A DNA stretch of 15,676 nucleotides from the NCBI GenBank assembly GCA_019677205.1, contig JAAMXY010004266.1, positions 1-15,676 on the forward strand. The letters are read 5' to 3'. The notes below the pieces were generated by a model, which made no database searches, was not told the origin of the DNA, and was given only the letters and a program-made list of their open reading frames with translations. Positions 1-10,453 of this stretch are shown piece by piece. A program made the position numbers and the translations under genes. Every line of letters starts with the position of its first letter. The first letter of the stretch is position 1. This DNA is from Pinguiococcus pyrenoidosus. Its lineage: Eukaryota > Sar > Pinguiophyceae > Pinguiochrysidales > Pinguiochrysidaceae.

Positions 1-1
1 C

Positions 2-97
2 ATACGGGTGCTTGGTGACACCGTGGTCGATGTCTGGGAAGGCTTTGCCTGGCGCATTTCGAACGGCAAGAGAGGGTTTAAAGATTGCGCCTGGTAA
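2..97 (+). CDS. Possible 3'-terminal coding fragment of an upstream gene
   Basis: The frame is open from the left edge of the window to a TAA at 95-97, giving about 31 residues. The peptide is balanced and protein-like (it includes VLGDTVVDVWEGFAWRISNG), unlike the arginine/serine-rich chance frames nearby. A GTAAGG splice-donor-like sequence overlaps the stop at 94-99, so this could also be an exon that continues through an intron. I do not recognise the family, and the fragment is too short to assign a function. This is an inference from composition only. Confidence 0.25.
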   Translation: MRVLGDTVVDVWEGFAWRISNGKRGFKDCAW

Positions 98-1303
98 GGG
101 AGGTGGGAAGGAGCCGATCCACTGCGAATCTTGGGCTGAACATATCACCTGAGGCCACCGATCCTGTGCGCGACGCGGTTGTGAGGGACGCCATCGTTCC
201 TGAAGCGACGACACAGAAGGCGTTTGCGGCGTTTTGCGCTGCTGTCTTTGGGTGATGTTCGAAAGAACTCGAGTATCGTATCCGGTAGAAATGGGAAATA
301 CAATATCGAAATTTGTAAATATCAGGTGGTCTGTTTTGATACCGAGTTTGGGCGCAACGGATCCTAGGGAGCAAAGCGTTCCAACGCAAGATAAGACTTC
401 GGTTTCTGTTCAGCGGCCCTCACACAAGCTCTATCGGTCGGATGCTGCGTAGTTAGAGTTTTATTGATCTTTACAAAATTAACTCTAACGGAAGGCTGTG
501 CACGAAGAAGCAAGGAAGCAACGCCACCAACTCAGAAAGCCCTGACGAGCGAGCCGACTCACTCAGGAGTTGAATTCAAGCGCTGCCTTGAAGTAAATGA
601 AGACCTCGTCGGACACGACAAATCTTCCTCTTTCTGTTGCAGGATTTCAGCTTTCAGCAGACTATTTCGCTCAGCCAGCACCGCCAAGCAAGCAAGTCTA
701 GCGACGGCACGGACACGGCACGCACGCTAACCTCTGCGCTCGTCCGCATCCACTAGCTAGACCGCGCGAAGCAACGCTCACATCCTGACCGAGCGAAGAC
801 TTGCTTGGACGCCTTCTGATCCTTGTGGACTCAGACATTGCACAGCAAGCGTCTCGTGCTCAACTCGGCCGGCTTTTGATGTCTTTATTGGCTGGTTCTA
901 TAGCAACGGTATGAAACGACTCCAAAAGCCGAACTGATGCATAGACGAACGCAGCCAGAAGCCTCTTCAAGGACACCATGGGCGAAGCGATGCTCCGATG
1001 CTCCGATCTTCGCCAACCCGATTCTGGTCCTACCGTATCGGAAAGGATGCTCCTTGCGGGAATTTGAATTCGAGTCGAGGCACTCTTGTTTTGTTTTCAT
1101 CCTTGACCGAACCGAGGGATCTCGCCCTTCGCACTTCAGCCCAGAGCGGCGCACAAGCGCCCGCAGCCGCTCATTTCAGCTCGCGCGGCGCGCAGGTGGA
1201 TTTCGAGCCCTCCACCCGCGCTATGCGCGCGGGTGGCGCTTCGCCGGAGCTCAATGTGCTCCCACGAGCGTACGTCCGGTGCTGCGCGGACAAGGTCAGC
1301 TGA
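98..1303. other. Unassigned region upstream of the CEP78-like gene
   Basis: About 1.2 kb without a supportable gene. Several frames stay open for 70-130 codons on both strands, but their translations are rich in Arg, Ser, Thr and Cys, show no domain pattern, and overlap each other as expected for GC-rich chance frames. The region probably holds the 5' flank, and perhaps the first exon or UTR, of the CEP78-like gene. The only distinct structure I see is the hairpin at 1212-1236. Confidence 0.5.
1212..1236. repeat. Perfect 10-bp GC-rich inverted repeat (hairpin)
   Basis: The arms ccacccgcgc and gcgcgggtgg are exact reverse complements, separated by a 5-nt loop (tatgc). The stem is nine G/C pairs plus one A-T pair, so it would be very stable in RNA. 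It lies about 120 nt upstream of the first credible CEP78 ATG, so it could sit in the 5' UTR or an early intron. Its function is unknown. Confidence 0.6.
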
Positions 1304-1354
1304 TCGGCACTTGGACGCCCCGGACGCGCTTTTCATGACCGTTTTGTCCCTGAA

Positions 1355-3478
1355 ATGCGCGTTGCACAGGTGGAGCCGCCAGTGACGCCCCTTCCGGAAG
1401 TGTTGGCGGCGCTGGAAGAGGGGGAGCTGTCGCTCCATCTCGACAACACCTTCACTGCTGGTCAGAGATGCGTTGGTCCTGCACTTTGAAAACGGCAGCA
1501 AAGCCTCAACGTCCGTCTCTTCGCTGCTCTAGGGGCGGCCAAGTCCATCGTGGAGCTGCTGCGCACGCGGGCGGTCACGCACTTCCTGGAGAGCATCAGC
1601 ATTCGGGCGCCCAAGCAAGTGAGTACCACTGAGCGAGCAACGCTCCAGCCGCAAGGATGGGTTTTGACGTTGTGTGAACTTGCCGGCCCGGTGGTTAGAA
1701 GCGACGACGCAACAAGAATCGACTTCTGGGCCTCTCGCCCAAAAAGTTTGCCGGAGCCAGGGCTGGCAGCAATGACTCAGACGAGGTAAGTGCAGCTTCT
1801 TAGCCCGCCTCCCCCCGCCTCCCCCTCTCCCGCGGAGACGAAGACCCCAGCTGATGCGTTCCGCGTCGCGCAGCCAATTGTGGAGGTTCTGCGGGCGATG
1901 TCGAAGGAGATGGGCAAGTTCCGCCTGCTCCGCAAGTGCTCGCTGGAGAGCGTGCCGCTGGACACCAGAGAGTGTCGCATGTTGAGCCAGGGGATCCGCC
2001 AGCATGGGCTTTTAGAGCAGCTCACGCTGCGCTTCATCGCCATCCCGAAGGAGGGCCTGCCAAGTCTCTTCAAGGCCATTGCCATGTCCAGCACCACCGT
2101 GGTGTCCTTGCAATGCTGCGGGCTTACGGACGACGTGACGCCATACCTCAACCATGTGCTTCGCTGCCACGCGGTACGCACCGTTGCCGCCTCTGCAAGT
2201 CCCTTGGACGGGGCTCCGTCTTGGCCCTTCGGCGAGGATGCTCAGCTTCGTTGTGTGTCGTAGGTGCGGAGAGATGAGGCGCTGTGGTCGGCTAGCTTGA
2301 GAGGCCGATCGTCGCCGCAGCACAACCCTCGCGACCTGGGTCCGGTGTCGCAGAATGGCGTCTGCGTCCTCGACCTGAGCGGCAACTTGCTCACCGACGC
2401 ATGTCTCGAGGAGCTGTCGCCGTTGCTGGCCACGGACTCGTGGCTCATGGGGCTCAACTTGTCATACAATGCAGGGCTGACAAGTGCGGGGTTGCGGATG
2501 CTGGCCAACGCCATTGGTCAGAACGAGACACATGCTCTCGCCGTGGTGGCTTGCGATGGCTGCGACGTGGCGGAGGAAGTTTTGGACGACGTGAGAACGA
2601 GCATCGGCTCCCAGAGCGAGCTGCTTCAGCAAGAAGCGACGAGCAGCTCCCCGCCGCTGACCCACGCGGTCTTAGAACGGCTCCGGGGGTGGACGGAGCC
2701 CACCATGGATCCGCGCGCCGGCTTGGCCTCGCCACCAAGGAGGTCGAGCCCGGGACTCGCGAAGCGGAAGACACCGCTGAGAGACAAGGCGGACGCACGG
2801 GCATCGCCCATCAGCTCTCATGCCTGCTCCATGGAAGAGGAAGAAGCTGGAGCGCAGCGACCGAACCGGCCCCGAGACAGCATCCGAGTGGCCCGAGTTC
2901 GGGCGCATAAGAAGATGAGTTCCGGCGTCGGGGTGGCCGCGGTCGTGATGAAGGGCAAGCGGCGGAATCAGTCCTTCCCGCAGACCTCTACGACGTCGCC
3001 GTCGACGCTGTCCCTGGCTGGCCGAAAGCCCGTCTCCTCGCGGAAGCTCAACAGCAGGAAACGCGGCAAGACCACCGTGGGCAAGAAGGCAACGGGCCTG
3101 CAGCGGAACGCCACCGGCAGCCTCGTGGTCGGGAGGAGCCTATTTAACGATGGGAACGGGGGCCTCGGTGCCTCCGGAACGTATCCGGGTGCGGCAATGC
3201 CGACGATTTGGGCAGAGAGATCAGCATCGTCTCCAGAAGGGGAGCTGCCGTCGACGCAGGTGCTGCAGGAGATCCGGACGCTGCTGAACAGCGTGTCGGA
3301 TAGACTGCACCGGCTCGAGACCATGTCTCTGGACGCCTCCGCAGCGAGCCCCGAGATGGACACGAGCAGGCAAGGCCTGAATGGCGGGCCCGAAGGTGCT
3401 CAGATAGACGATGAGGCAATCAAGGCGTCGATTTCTGAGGCTATCGCAGAGCGCCTTCGGACGCTGTGGGCGGAGTGA
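1355..3478 (+). CDS. CEP78: CEP78-like centriolar leucine-rich-repeat protein, five exons
   Basis: Spliced model: exons 1355-1460, 1533-1618, 1699-1785, 1874-2173 and 2264-3478, giving 597 residues with TGA at 3476-3478. All four introns are GT-AG and phase-consistent. In animals CEP78 is a centriole/basal-body protein with N-terminal leucine-rich repeats and a C-terminal coiled coil; it acts in ciliogenesis and in control of a DCAF1-containing ubiquitin ligase. Sequence support: an N-terminal PLPEVLAALEEGELSLHLDN resembles the start of CEP78. Exon 4 has LRR-type helices and strands. Splicing across the last intron rebuilds LRCHAVRRDEALW, which lines up with the conserved MRRHEETW-type segment. 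LRRs continue at about 226-278 (VLDLSGNLLTDACLEEL, MGLNLSYNAGLTSAG). A basic Ser/Lys-rich linker carries GRKPVSSRK near residue 446, and a helical, probably coiled-coil stretch follows at about 520-545. The start is uncertain: the frame is open back to 1304, so 1355 may be an internal Met or follow another exon. Homology is from memory of family sequences, not a search. Confidence 0.85.
1461..1532 (+). other. CEP78 intron 1 (72 nt)
   Basis: Donor GTCAGA, acceptor CTCTAG, phase 1. The unspliced frame hits TGA shortly after the donor. Splicing joins ...DNTFTAG to AAKSIVELLRTRAV and continues the family-like pattern. The donor is weaker than the others. Confidence 0.65.
1619..1698 (+). other. 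CEP78 intron 2 (80 nt)
   Basis: Donor GTGAGT, acceptor GGTTAG, phase 0. It separates ...ISIRAPKQ from a basic stretch beginning KRRRNKNRLLGLSPKK. Confidence 0.65.
1786..1873 (+). other. CEP78 intron 3 (88 nt)
   Basis: Donor GTAAGT-like (gtaagtgc), acceptor GCGCAG, phase 0, with a strong pyrimidine tract at about 1802-1830. An alternative acceptor AG lies at about 1850 (ccccag), so the exact start of exon 4 is less sure than its donor. Confidence 0.65.
2174..2263 (+). other. CEP78 intron 4 (90 nt)
   Basis: Donor GTACGC, acceptor CGTAG, phase 0. Joining the flanks recreates the conserved (V/M)RRxExxW motif, which is strong independent support for this splice. Confidence 0.8.
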
Positions 3479-3861
3479 GGGGGGCACTGGCTGAAGTCGG
3501 GACCAGGCTGGGTGACGTAGATGTACTTTCGAATGTGAATCGCTTGGAGGCATTCGTGGACGTGATCACGGCGTTGAAGGATCCCGTCGGCACCTGTGGT
3601 AGAGGCCGAACTCTGGCGCCGACTTCAGCTCAAGTGATGACGCAAGAGGCACGTGGAGAGCGTTTGATGCGACTAGGAATGTAGCTCTGTTCGTATCAGA
3701 AGCTCGTTTCGTATCGTGCTCCGGGAGCAAAGCGTCAAAGCATTCCTGACCTCTCTGCACGGGAAGCGCAAACCACTGCTGCTGTGATCCCCCGGCGATG
3801 CCAGCCTGGCCAACGTTGTCAGGTCCGCTTGATTGCAACCCTCCCGAATCTTTGCTGAGGA

Positions 3862-3871
3862 GGGGGGGGGG
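3862..3871 (+). repeat. Homopolymer run of ten G
   Basis: Ten consecutive G follow gctgagga. It is a length-unstable site and a likely place for sequencing indels; it lies in non-coding sequence upstream of MON2. Confidence 0.8.
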
Positions 3872-3942
3872 CGTCTCAGCTGACACGATCCTTCTGTACG
3901 GGATCGCCCATCAAACCGACCAATGCCTCGGCAGCGTGCACG

Positions 3943-3981
3943 GTCTCTCTCTCTGTCTCTCTCTCTCTCTCTTTCTCTCTC
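3943..3981 (+). repeat. CT/TC dinucleotide microsatellite
   Basis: About 39 bp of near-perfect TC repeats, interrupted once by G (ctgtct) and once by an extra T (ctttct). It lies about 460 bp upstream of the MON2 start codon. Pyrimidine tracts like this can be promoter-proximal elements, but nothing here proves a role. Confidence 0.8.
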
Positions 3982-4437
3982 ACGCTGTTGCCAGCTCGGC
4001 GTCCACAGCTTTCGGTCCTCAAGTCAGCAAATTCTACGAACTCAAATTGGATGAAAAAGTCGATGGAAAAGGATGGATATTTCACTTACTAAGCTTTGAC
4101 ATAAACAAATTGTTAAAGCTAAATCTTCCAAATCTTGTGGACGCCGAGAGAGCGCCACAGCGCGTCTTATCTTCGCGTGTCAGCTCCAAGATTCGCTCGC
4201 TGGTCGCCAGGGAGACCCAGGACGTCTAACTTGCGGAGCGCACAGCGCGACAGCTTCCTGGGCGTCGCAGAATCCTCGCTCGCCGCTTCGCCAGAGTGTT
4301 CCGTGTGTTTACCACGCCGCTTCCAGCGCTTCCCAAGGGCGGCAAGCGGCGGATTCTTCAGCTTGACACCTTTGTGCTGGTGTTTCGCGGACACATGCAG
4401 CGAGAGAGCTGGAATTGACGCCGACGCACTTTGAGAA

Positions 4438-7400
4438 ATGGAGTTTCTTCAGCACGTTGAGACCGATCTGCGGCAGATCGCGGCACAGGTACGGATGGAC
4501 TCGAAGCTCGGGTCGGAGCTTGGAATACTGCATGTCTTCTGGGAGGTCTGATAGAAACCGGGGTGGCATTCAAAAAAAACAACAACATCAAAATGGCGGG
4601 GAGAAAGCGCTTGAGGACTTCGTCACCTGTTGGGAAAGATACACTCACGAGAGCTTTCCTCCACTGCAACTTCCAGGCCCGGAAGAAGTACCCCATCGTG
4701 CGGGATGCGGCGGAGACGGCGATCGCCAGGATACGTACGCTGCGGGAGGAGTATGCAAGGGCGGTGCGGCAGCTCGGCGGCGCCGGGTCTCCTCCGGCGG
4801 AGCTGTTCCAGGCGGAGGAGGTGATTCGCCCCTATCTGCTGCTCTGCAACCACGCGGACGCACCGTCGAAGCTGGTGTGCGCCGCCTTGGCGGGCATCCA
4901 GTACATGCTGAATCGAGACGCGGTCTGCGCCTCCGATGTGGCCAATCTGCTGCGCGTGCTCGGCATCCAGGCGGCCCGGACGGACAACAGCGGCCGCTCG
5001 GCGGTCCAGCTCCGGGTGCTTCAGACCGTTCTCGTCGCCGCGACCCCACCGCGCACGGTGAGCAACGACACTCTCCAGCAGGCGCTCTCCCTGTGCGTGG
5101 TCCTGCTGCGACAGGATGGGCACGGTGGCGACGCGAGCGTTCTCACGGCTGCGGCAGCGACGTTGGGACAGCTGCTGAGCATGCTGTTTGATCAAGTCCG
5201 AGTTCCCGACGGCGCCGAAGAGGCTGCCGCGATCTTCACGGAGGGCAGCGAGGCCAAGTGGGAGGACCTCGTGGCCGTCCCGGATGATCTACCCTCGGCT
5301 GACAGAAACGCGTTGAACTTCGTGCGGGACATCTGGACGAGCCTCACGGGCGGGCAGCCTCATCTGCCCGCGCAGGGTTCTGGTCACGGGCGCTCGGCAA
5401 CAGACATGCGCCACATACCAGTGCCGATAGGTCTCCAAGTGCTTCAAGAGCTTCTGACGCAGAAGCACCGCGTGTTCCGCTTCCATCCGAGGTTCGCCGC
5501 GGTGCTGCGGCTTCTCATCATCCCGATGATCCTCAGCACGCTTGAGCGCGCACAGGGAGAAGCGTCGAGCCTTGGGGTGTTCGCGGTCTCGGAGCTGTTC
5601 AAGCTGATTGGGATCTTGGCGCGTGACTACTTCTTTCCCAGCCCCGTGGAGGAGCCCCAGGCGTTCAACTTCGGAAAAGCGACGCGGCGGGAGGCTCCGA
5701 ACCCGAGGTCTTCGTTTTCAGCGGCGACGCATCAACTGCTGCAGACCAATGAAGATGCAACGGCGATTCTGATGCTGGCTCTACACTTCGTACGGGAGAC
5801 CCCGTCTCCCGCGTCGATGCAGAACCAGAGCTCGGAGTCGCTCCCGCAGCCGGCGCCGCCTTCGTCGAAGCATCCGCAGCCGTCCTCGTCGCTGCCGTTT
5901 CGGGCGGTGGGAGCAGCGTGGAATATGCTGGGCAGCGCGCGATCGTCCGCAGGGTCGCGATTACGAACGGGTCACAGCTCTTCCCCACCACCGGGTGGAG
6001 CCGCGGAATATGCAGCATACACCGACGCGCAGTCCGAGGGCTGGGCGGCGCAGCCGGATTCCGCGCACGCCTGTGACGCCTCCACGCTATCGCACTTGGC
6101 AGTAGAATGCTTCTACACCATCTTTAGGATCCCTCGTATCGTCTGTGCTCTGCATCTGAATCGCAACGCGTCGGTGATCGAGCAGAGGCACGTCGACGCT
6201 GGGCGGGCAGCCAAAGACTTTCCGGCCGCGTTTGCCGAGTTTGGCACCCGGGAGCTATCGCGGAACGCGAAGAGCATATCAAGGTCCGAGAGCGGGCTCT
6301 TCTGCAGCCGGCAGGGGAGCGTTCTACTGGCTGCGGTGGACACCCTGATCGGGTATCTCGAGGTGCGACTAGTACCGGTGTTGTGCCGATTTTGAGCCGG
6401 TTTTGTGCCGATTTTGTGCCGTTTTCGTGCCGATTTCGTGCCGATTTCGTGCCGATTTCGTGCCGATTTCGTGCCGACTTCGTGAAGCTTTTGGGCCGAT
6501 GTCTTGAAGCTGTCGTGCTTGCTTCATCGCTTCTGATGCGACTCGCTGTCGGTGATCGCGTGCTTGTGATGCTGCTCGCCGCCCGTGAAGCTACTTGACA
6601 GGCGTGCTGACTCTTGCTTTTGCTTCGCTGCAGGAATGCCTCGTGGGCGAGCCATTGACGCCTCTTGATCTCTCGTCGGAGGGCATCGTGCGGATTCTTC
6701 ACGGGGATGACACGGCGAGCATCCCCAGCCAGCGAGAAACTCTGCTGACTCCGTCGTCCTCGCCGTTGGCGGAGCCGGCGATTGCCGTCCACGGTGCGGA
6801 TACGAAGGTGGCGGGCCACCACGCGGCCTTGCTCCATTCACGTCGTGACGCCGCCGGCCGGTCGCTGCTGGCAGTCTACGAACTGTGTAGCAGCGTCTTC
6901 GCGCTTTTCGAAGAGGCCTTCGCTGGGTCCCTTGCCGAGACGCACGAACCGCTTCTTCCGCCGAGCTTCTCGCTAAATCTAGCGCCTGGGGACACTAGTG
7001 CATCTCCGGAGGGAGTGCCGCACTCGAACGAGGAGGAATGGACCGTGGGCGAGCTGGTCGCAGTGACGTGGCAGCCCGTCCTGCAGTGTTGCATGCAGGT
7101 CTTAATGACGTCCAAGTCTCCGGTTGTGATCCACCTGTCGGTGACTGCGCTGGAGAGGTACATGTACATGCTGGGCGTGCTGCGTCTCGAGAGCGGCCTG
7201 AAAGCGGTGACAGAGACGCTGTGCAAGATGAGCGTGCCGATGTGGCACAGCCCCGATCCCTACGCGCTTTCGCAGAGGGACCTCAATGCCTACTCCAGCA
7301 ACGGCGCGGCCAGCTCCGGCAGGGACGCCGATGCGGGGGGAAATCAACAGAGCGTGCACGCGGACACGGACGTGGACGCGCAGCCGCACGCGGAGAAACT

Positions 7401-10400
7401 GCTCACCGTGGCGGTGAAGGCGTTGGGAAGCGAAGGAACCCCGCTTCCGTGGAAGTGCCGCCGGGTGAGCCGCTCGCTGATCTGCGCTTCCCACTGCCTC
7501 TTCAACCTCTTGCCGGAGGACTGCTGCGCCTTCGTGCTGGACGCCTTCGAGCAGCTGCACGGCATTCTCGGAAACCCCAGCTACCTGCAGGGCAGGTCTC
7601 GGCTTGAGGTCTTCGACGCCCTGGGGAAGGTAGGGCTGCAGCTCGAGCTGGAAGCCCTGCAAACCGAGCGAAATCGGAAGCGGGCGTACTCGGGTGGAGG
7701 CAGAAGCAGCGGGGAGCAGCTGCCGAATCTCTCCGATCAACTGGAAGCGTGTGGCGGCGTGTGCACCCCATCGAGCTTGGTGCTTGCGCTCCACAAGTTT
7801 GCTCCGTTCAGCGCCCTGCTCACCGACGAAGCTGTGGTGCGGGTGCTCCACGGCACTGCGAAGCTGGGCTTGCAGGCGCTTGCCGTGCTCGCCACGAAAG
7901 GAGACGCGAATGTGAGCAGCCCGAGCTACGACGTGGCCAGCGCGTCGTCGCTGGAGGTTTCGGTGGGCTCCGGCACAGCCACCGGCTGGAACTCCAACTC
8001 GTCGGCGGCATCGTCGGGCCACGGGACGGTGCCGTACAGCCTCATCACCGTGCTACGGCTCGCGCTGGCGAACGGCTTTCGCTTCCCACTCATCTGGGAG
8101 ACGGTCGCCGAGCATTTCTGCCTGGTGATCAAGTCTCGGGATCCAAAGGCGCGGGCTTTTGGCATCAAGGCGCTGCATGATGTTTCCGTGCTTGGGATCA
8201 AGGCCGCCTGCAAGGAAGCGACGAGCAATGGTCGCTGGGCAGACCCGCGCGACGCGCCTGAGGACTGGAATCCGAACCCGAAGCTCAGTGAGCTTGTGAA
8301 CCTGCCCTTCGGGAGGCACACCCTCTTCGCGAAGCTCTGTGGTGACCCGTACCCTGATCCGACGGTCGCTACCGGAACGGCCTTCATCAACCAGGACGTC
8401 ATCCTCCTGTCGCTTTTCACCTTGACCCAGACGCCTGCAGCGACGAGGAGCGCGAAGATCAAGCAGCACCCGGTTCCGGATGCTGTCTTCATTGAGCAGG
8501 TGTTGATGTGCCTGCAGCACTGCGCTGGGTCGCCGTTCGCGGATGCTCGCGTGGGGGTGCTCACGGGGTTGCACAGCGTGCTGGGGGCCTGCGGCCACCT
8601 GCTTGGGGAGAACTGGCAGACCGTCTTTTCGCTTCTGAAGAGCGTGGCGATTACTCAGGAGATTGAGGAGGAAGCGGCCTCCTGGAAGGCGAGCTCTGAG
8701 GCTCGCTTTCTGGCGCAGGGCTCGGAGCCCGACGCGGAAGACCACGGCCAAGCCCGGAGTCCCCTGTCGAGCTGGGGCGCCGATGCGCTGGTCTATGGCT
8801 TCGACTGCATGCAGCTCATTGTGGATGACTATCTCGAGGAGATCAAAGTGCCCATGCTGATGGAGCTGATCAAGTGCTCCGGCATCTACGCTTCGCAGAA
8901 GCAGGACGTGAACATCTCGCTCGCGGCCGTGGGGATGATCTGGCGCGTTTCGGATGTCGTGTCGAGCAAGAAGGTGAACGACGCCTCCGCCGCCAATGCG
9001 CAGGACATCAGGCTGTGGCTCATCATGCTGAACGAGCTCCAGCGCATCAGCCGTGACCCGCGGGCGGAGGTCCGCAACTGCGCGGTGAAGACGCTCTTCA
9101 ACGCGCTCGTCGACCACGGCCGGTACTTCTCGGAGGACCAGTGGCGAACCTGCTTTGGTGGACTTGTGTTCCCGCTGTTCACGAAGGCGTTCGATCGCGA
9201 CGCATTGGACGAGATGGATCCGATGGACAAGGATACGACGATCCTGGCGCTTCAGGGGCTGGGGCGGCTGATGCGGACGTATGTCGTGGAGCTCAGCAGC
9301 TTTCCCGAGTTTGAGAGCATCTGGGAGCAAGCGGTCGGCGTGAGCGGAAGGGCAGTGCTTCAAGCCAACTTGAAGCCCGTCGAGCCGGAGGGATCGACGC
9401 TCAGCGCGAAAGAGAAGGCGGAGCTGCCCCTGGCAGGTGTCGAAGCCTTGTTCACGATGCTGCAGCTTGTGTCAGGCGCAGGCCTGTCGAAGGTTGCTGT
9501 GCGCGCGGGGACGGGTATGAAGGTGGTGGACGGAGCGCTGGAGCGGGCAGAAGGCGGGCGCGGACTTGCCTCGGGGCAGATGGCGGTCAGCACCGTCAAG
9601 AATCAGAAGGAGGTCTTTCGAAAGACGTGGAACGCGTTGTGTGAGGTTGTGGAGAAGCTCGCGCCCTACGAGCCGGACAGTGAAGTCACAACGGGAATGC
9701 TGACCAAGCTGAAGAATGCACTGCAAGCAGGCCTGGACGCGGAGTTCCTGGGGGAGGCCAGCAACTCCGCCTCGGACTATGATCTCCTAGACGATCTCTT
9801 TAGACTGGTGGACATCTTAGTTTGTCCCAAGAAGAATAGTGGCGTGCCCAGCGAAGGCGACGGAGCCCAGAATGGAAAGTCCCCTCGCTTCGCCCCGAGC
9901 GTGTCGCAAGCACAGCGCGTTGCTCTGGCGCTGATCGAGGACGTGGTCGACAGAGTAAGGCAGAAGTGCTCGGACCCGAGCAACGCGCCAGAGGGATACT
10001 GCGACGCGAACGGCGCTCTAGGAAATGCGTGGCGGGCCGCCATTCGCGTCTTGCTTCGGTATGCTGCCGTCAGCGTGCGGGTCGCGTACGTGACGGGAGC
10101 GAAGAAACCCAACGGCCGAGACGTCTCTGCGGGCGTTTTCGAGCTGGAGGAGGACTTCTGTCCGCTGGGCGTGTCCTTCGCCTTCAGCGAGCAGGCTGCC
10201 GCGAAGCTTGCCAGCATATGCGCCATGGCGCCCAAGGAAGCCTTCGTCAATCTCCCGGAGCTCACCAGGATCATCACGGGTACCTTGAAGCCCGGGCTGG
10301 CCAAGGAAGGCCTAGACGTCAACAGGAGTCTCCTGTTGGGAAGCGGTGCCCCCATGCCGCAATTGCCAAGCGAAATGGAGGATGACGACAACGAGGAGGA

Positions 10401-10410
10401 AGAGGAGGAG

Positions 10411-10453
<43 letters not shown>

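Larger units (their letters stand above)
3479..4437. other. Intergenic region between CEP78-like and MON2-like genes
   Basis: About 960 bp holding the 3' flank of CEP78 and the 5' flank of MON2. No separate gene is supportable. The first ~200 bp contain a frame (3466-3684) that may be a C-terminal continuation of CEP78; it is treated as a finding. The middle holds a 10-G run and a CT microsatellite. About 4020-4130 is noticeably AT-richer. I see no clear TATA box or polyadenylation hexamer. Confidence 0.5.

Noticed and set aside
885-1501. Several overlapping 90-130 codon frames on both strands upstream of CEP78
   Set aside because: Arg/Ser/Ala-rich, mutually overlapping, no domain pattern; expected by chance at this GC content.
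3798-4229. A 143-codon + frame with a LSLCLSLSLFLS hydrophobic stretch resembling a membrane segment
   Set aside because: The hydrophobic part is the CT microsatellite in translation; the rest has no family pattern.
6383-6598. Repetitive peptides (ADFVP/SCRFR type on +, RNRHEIGTKS type on -) over 6380-6500
   Set aside because: They are translations of the 11-bp intronic minisatellite, not a repeat protein; consensus splice sites flank the array.
8053-9363. A 436-codon minus-strand frame opposite MON2
   Set aside because: It lies fully inside the strongest MON2 HEAT-repeat coding region and its His/Arg-rich composition is typical of antisense GC-rich frames.
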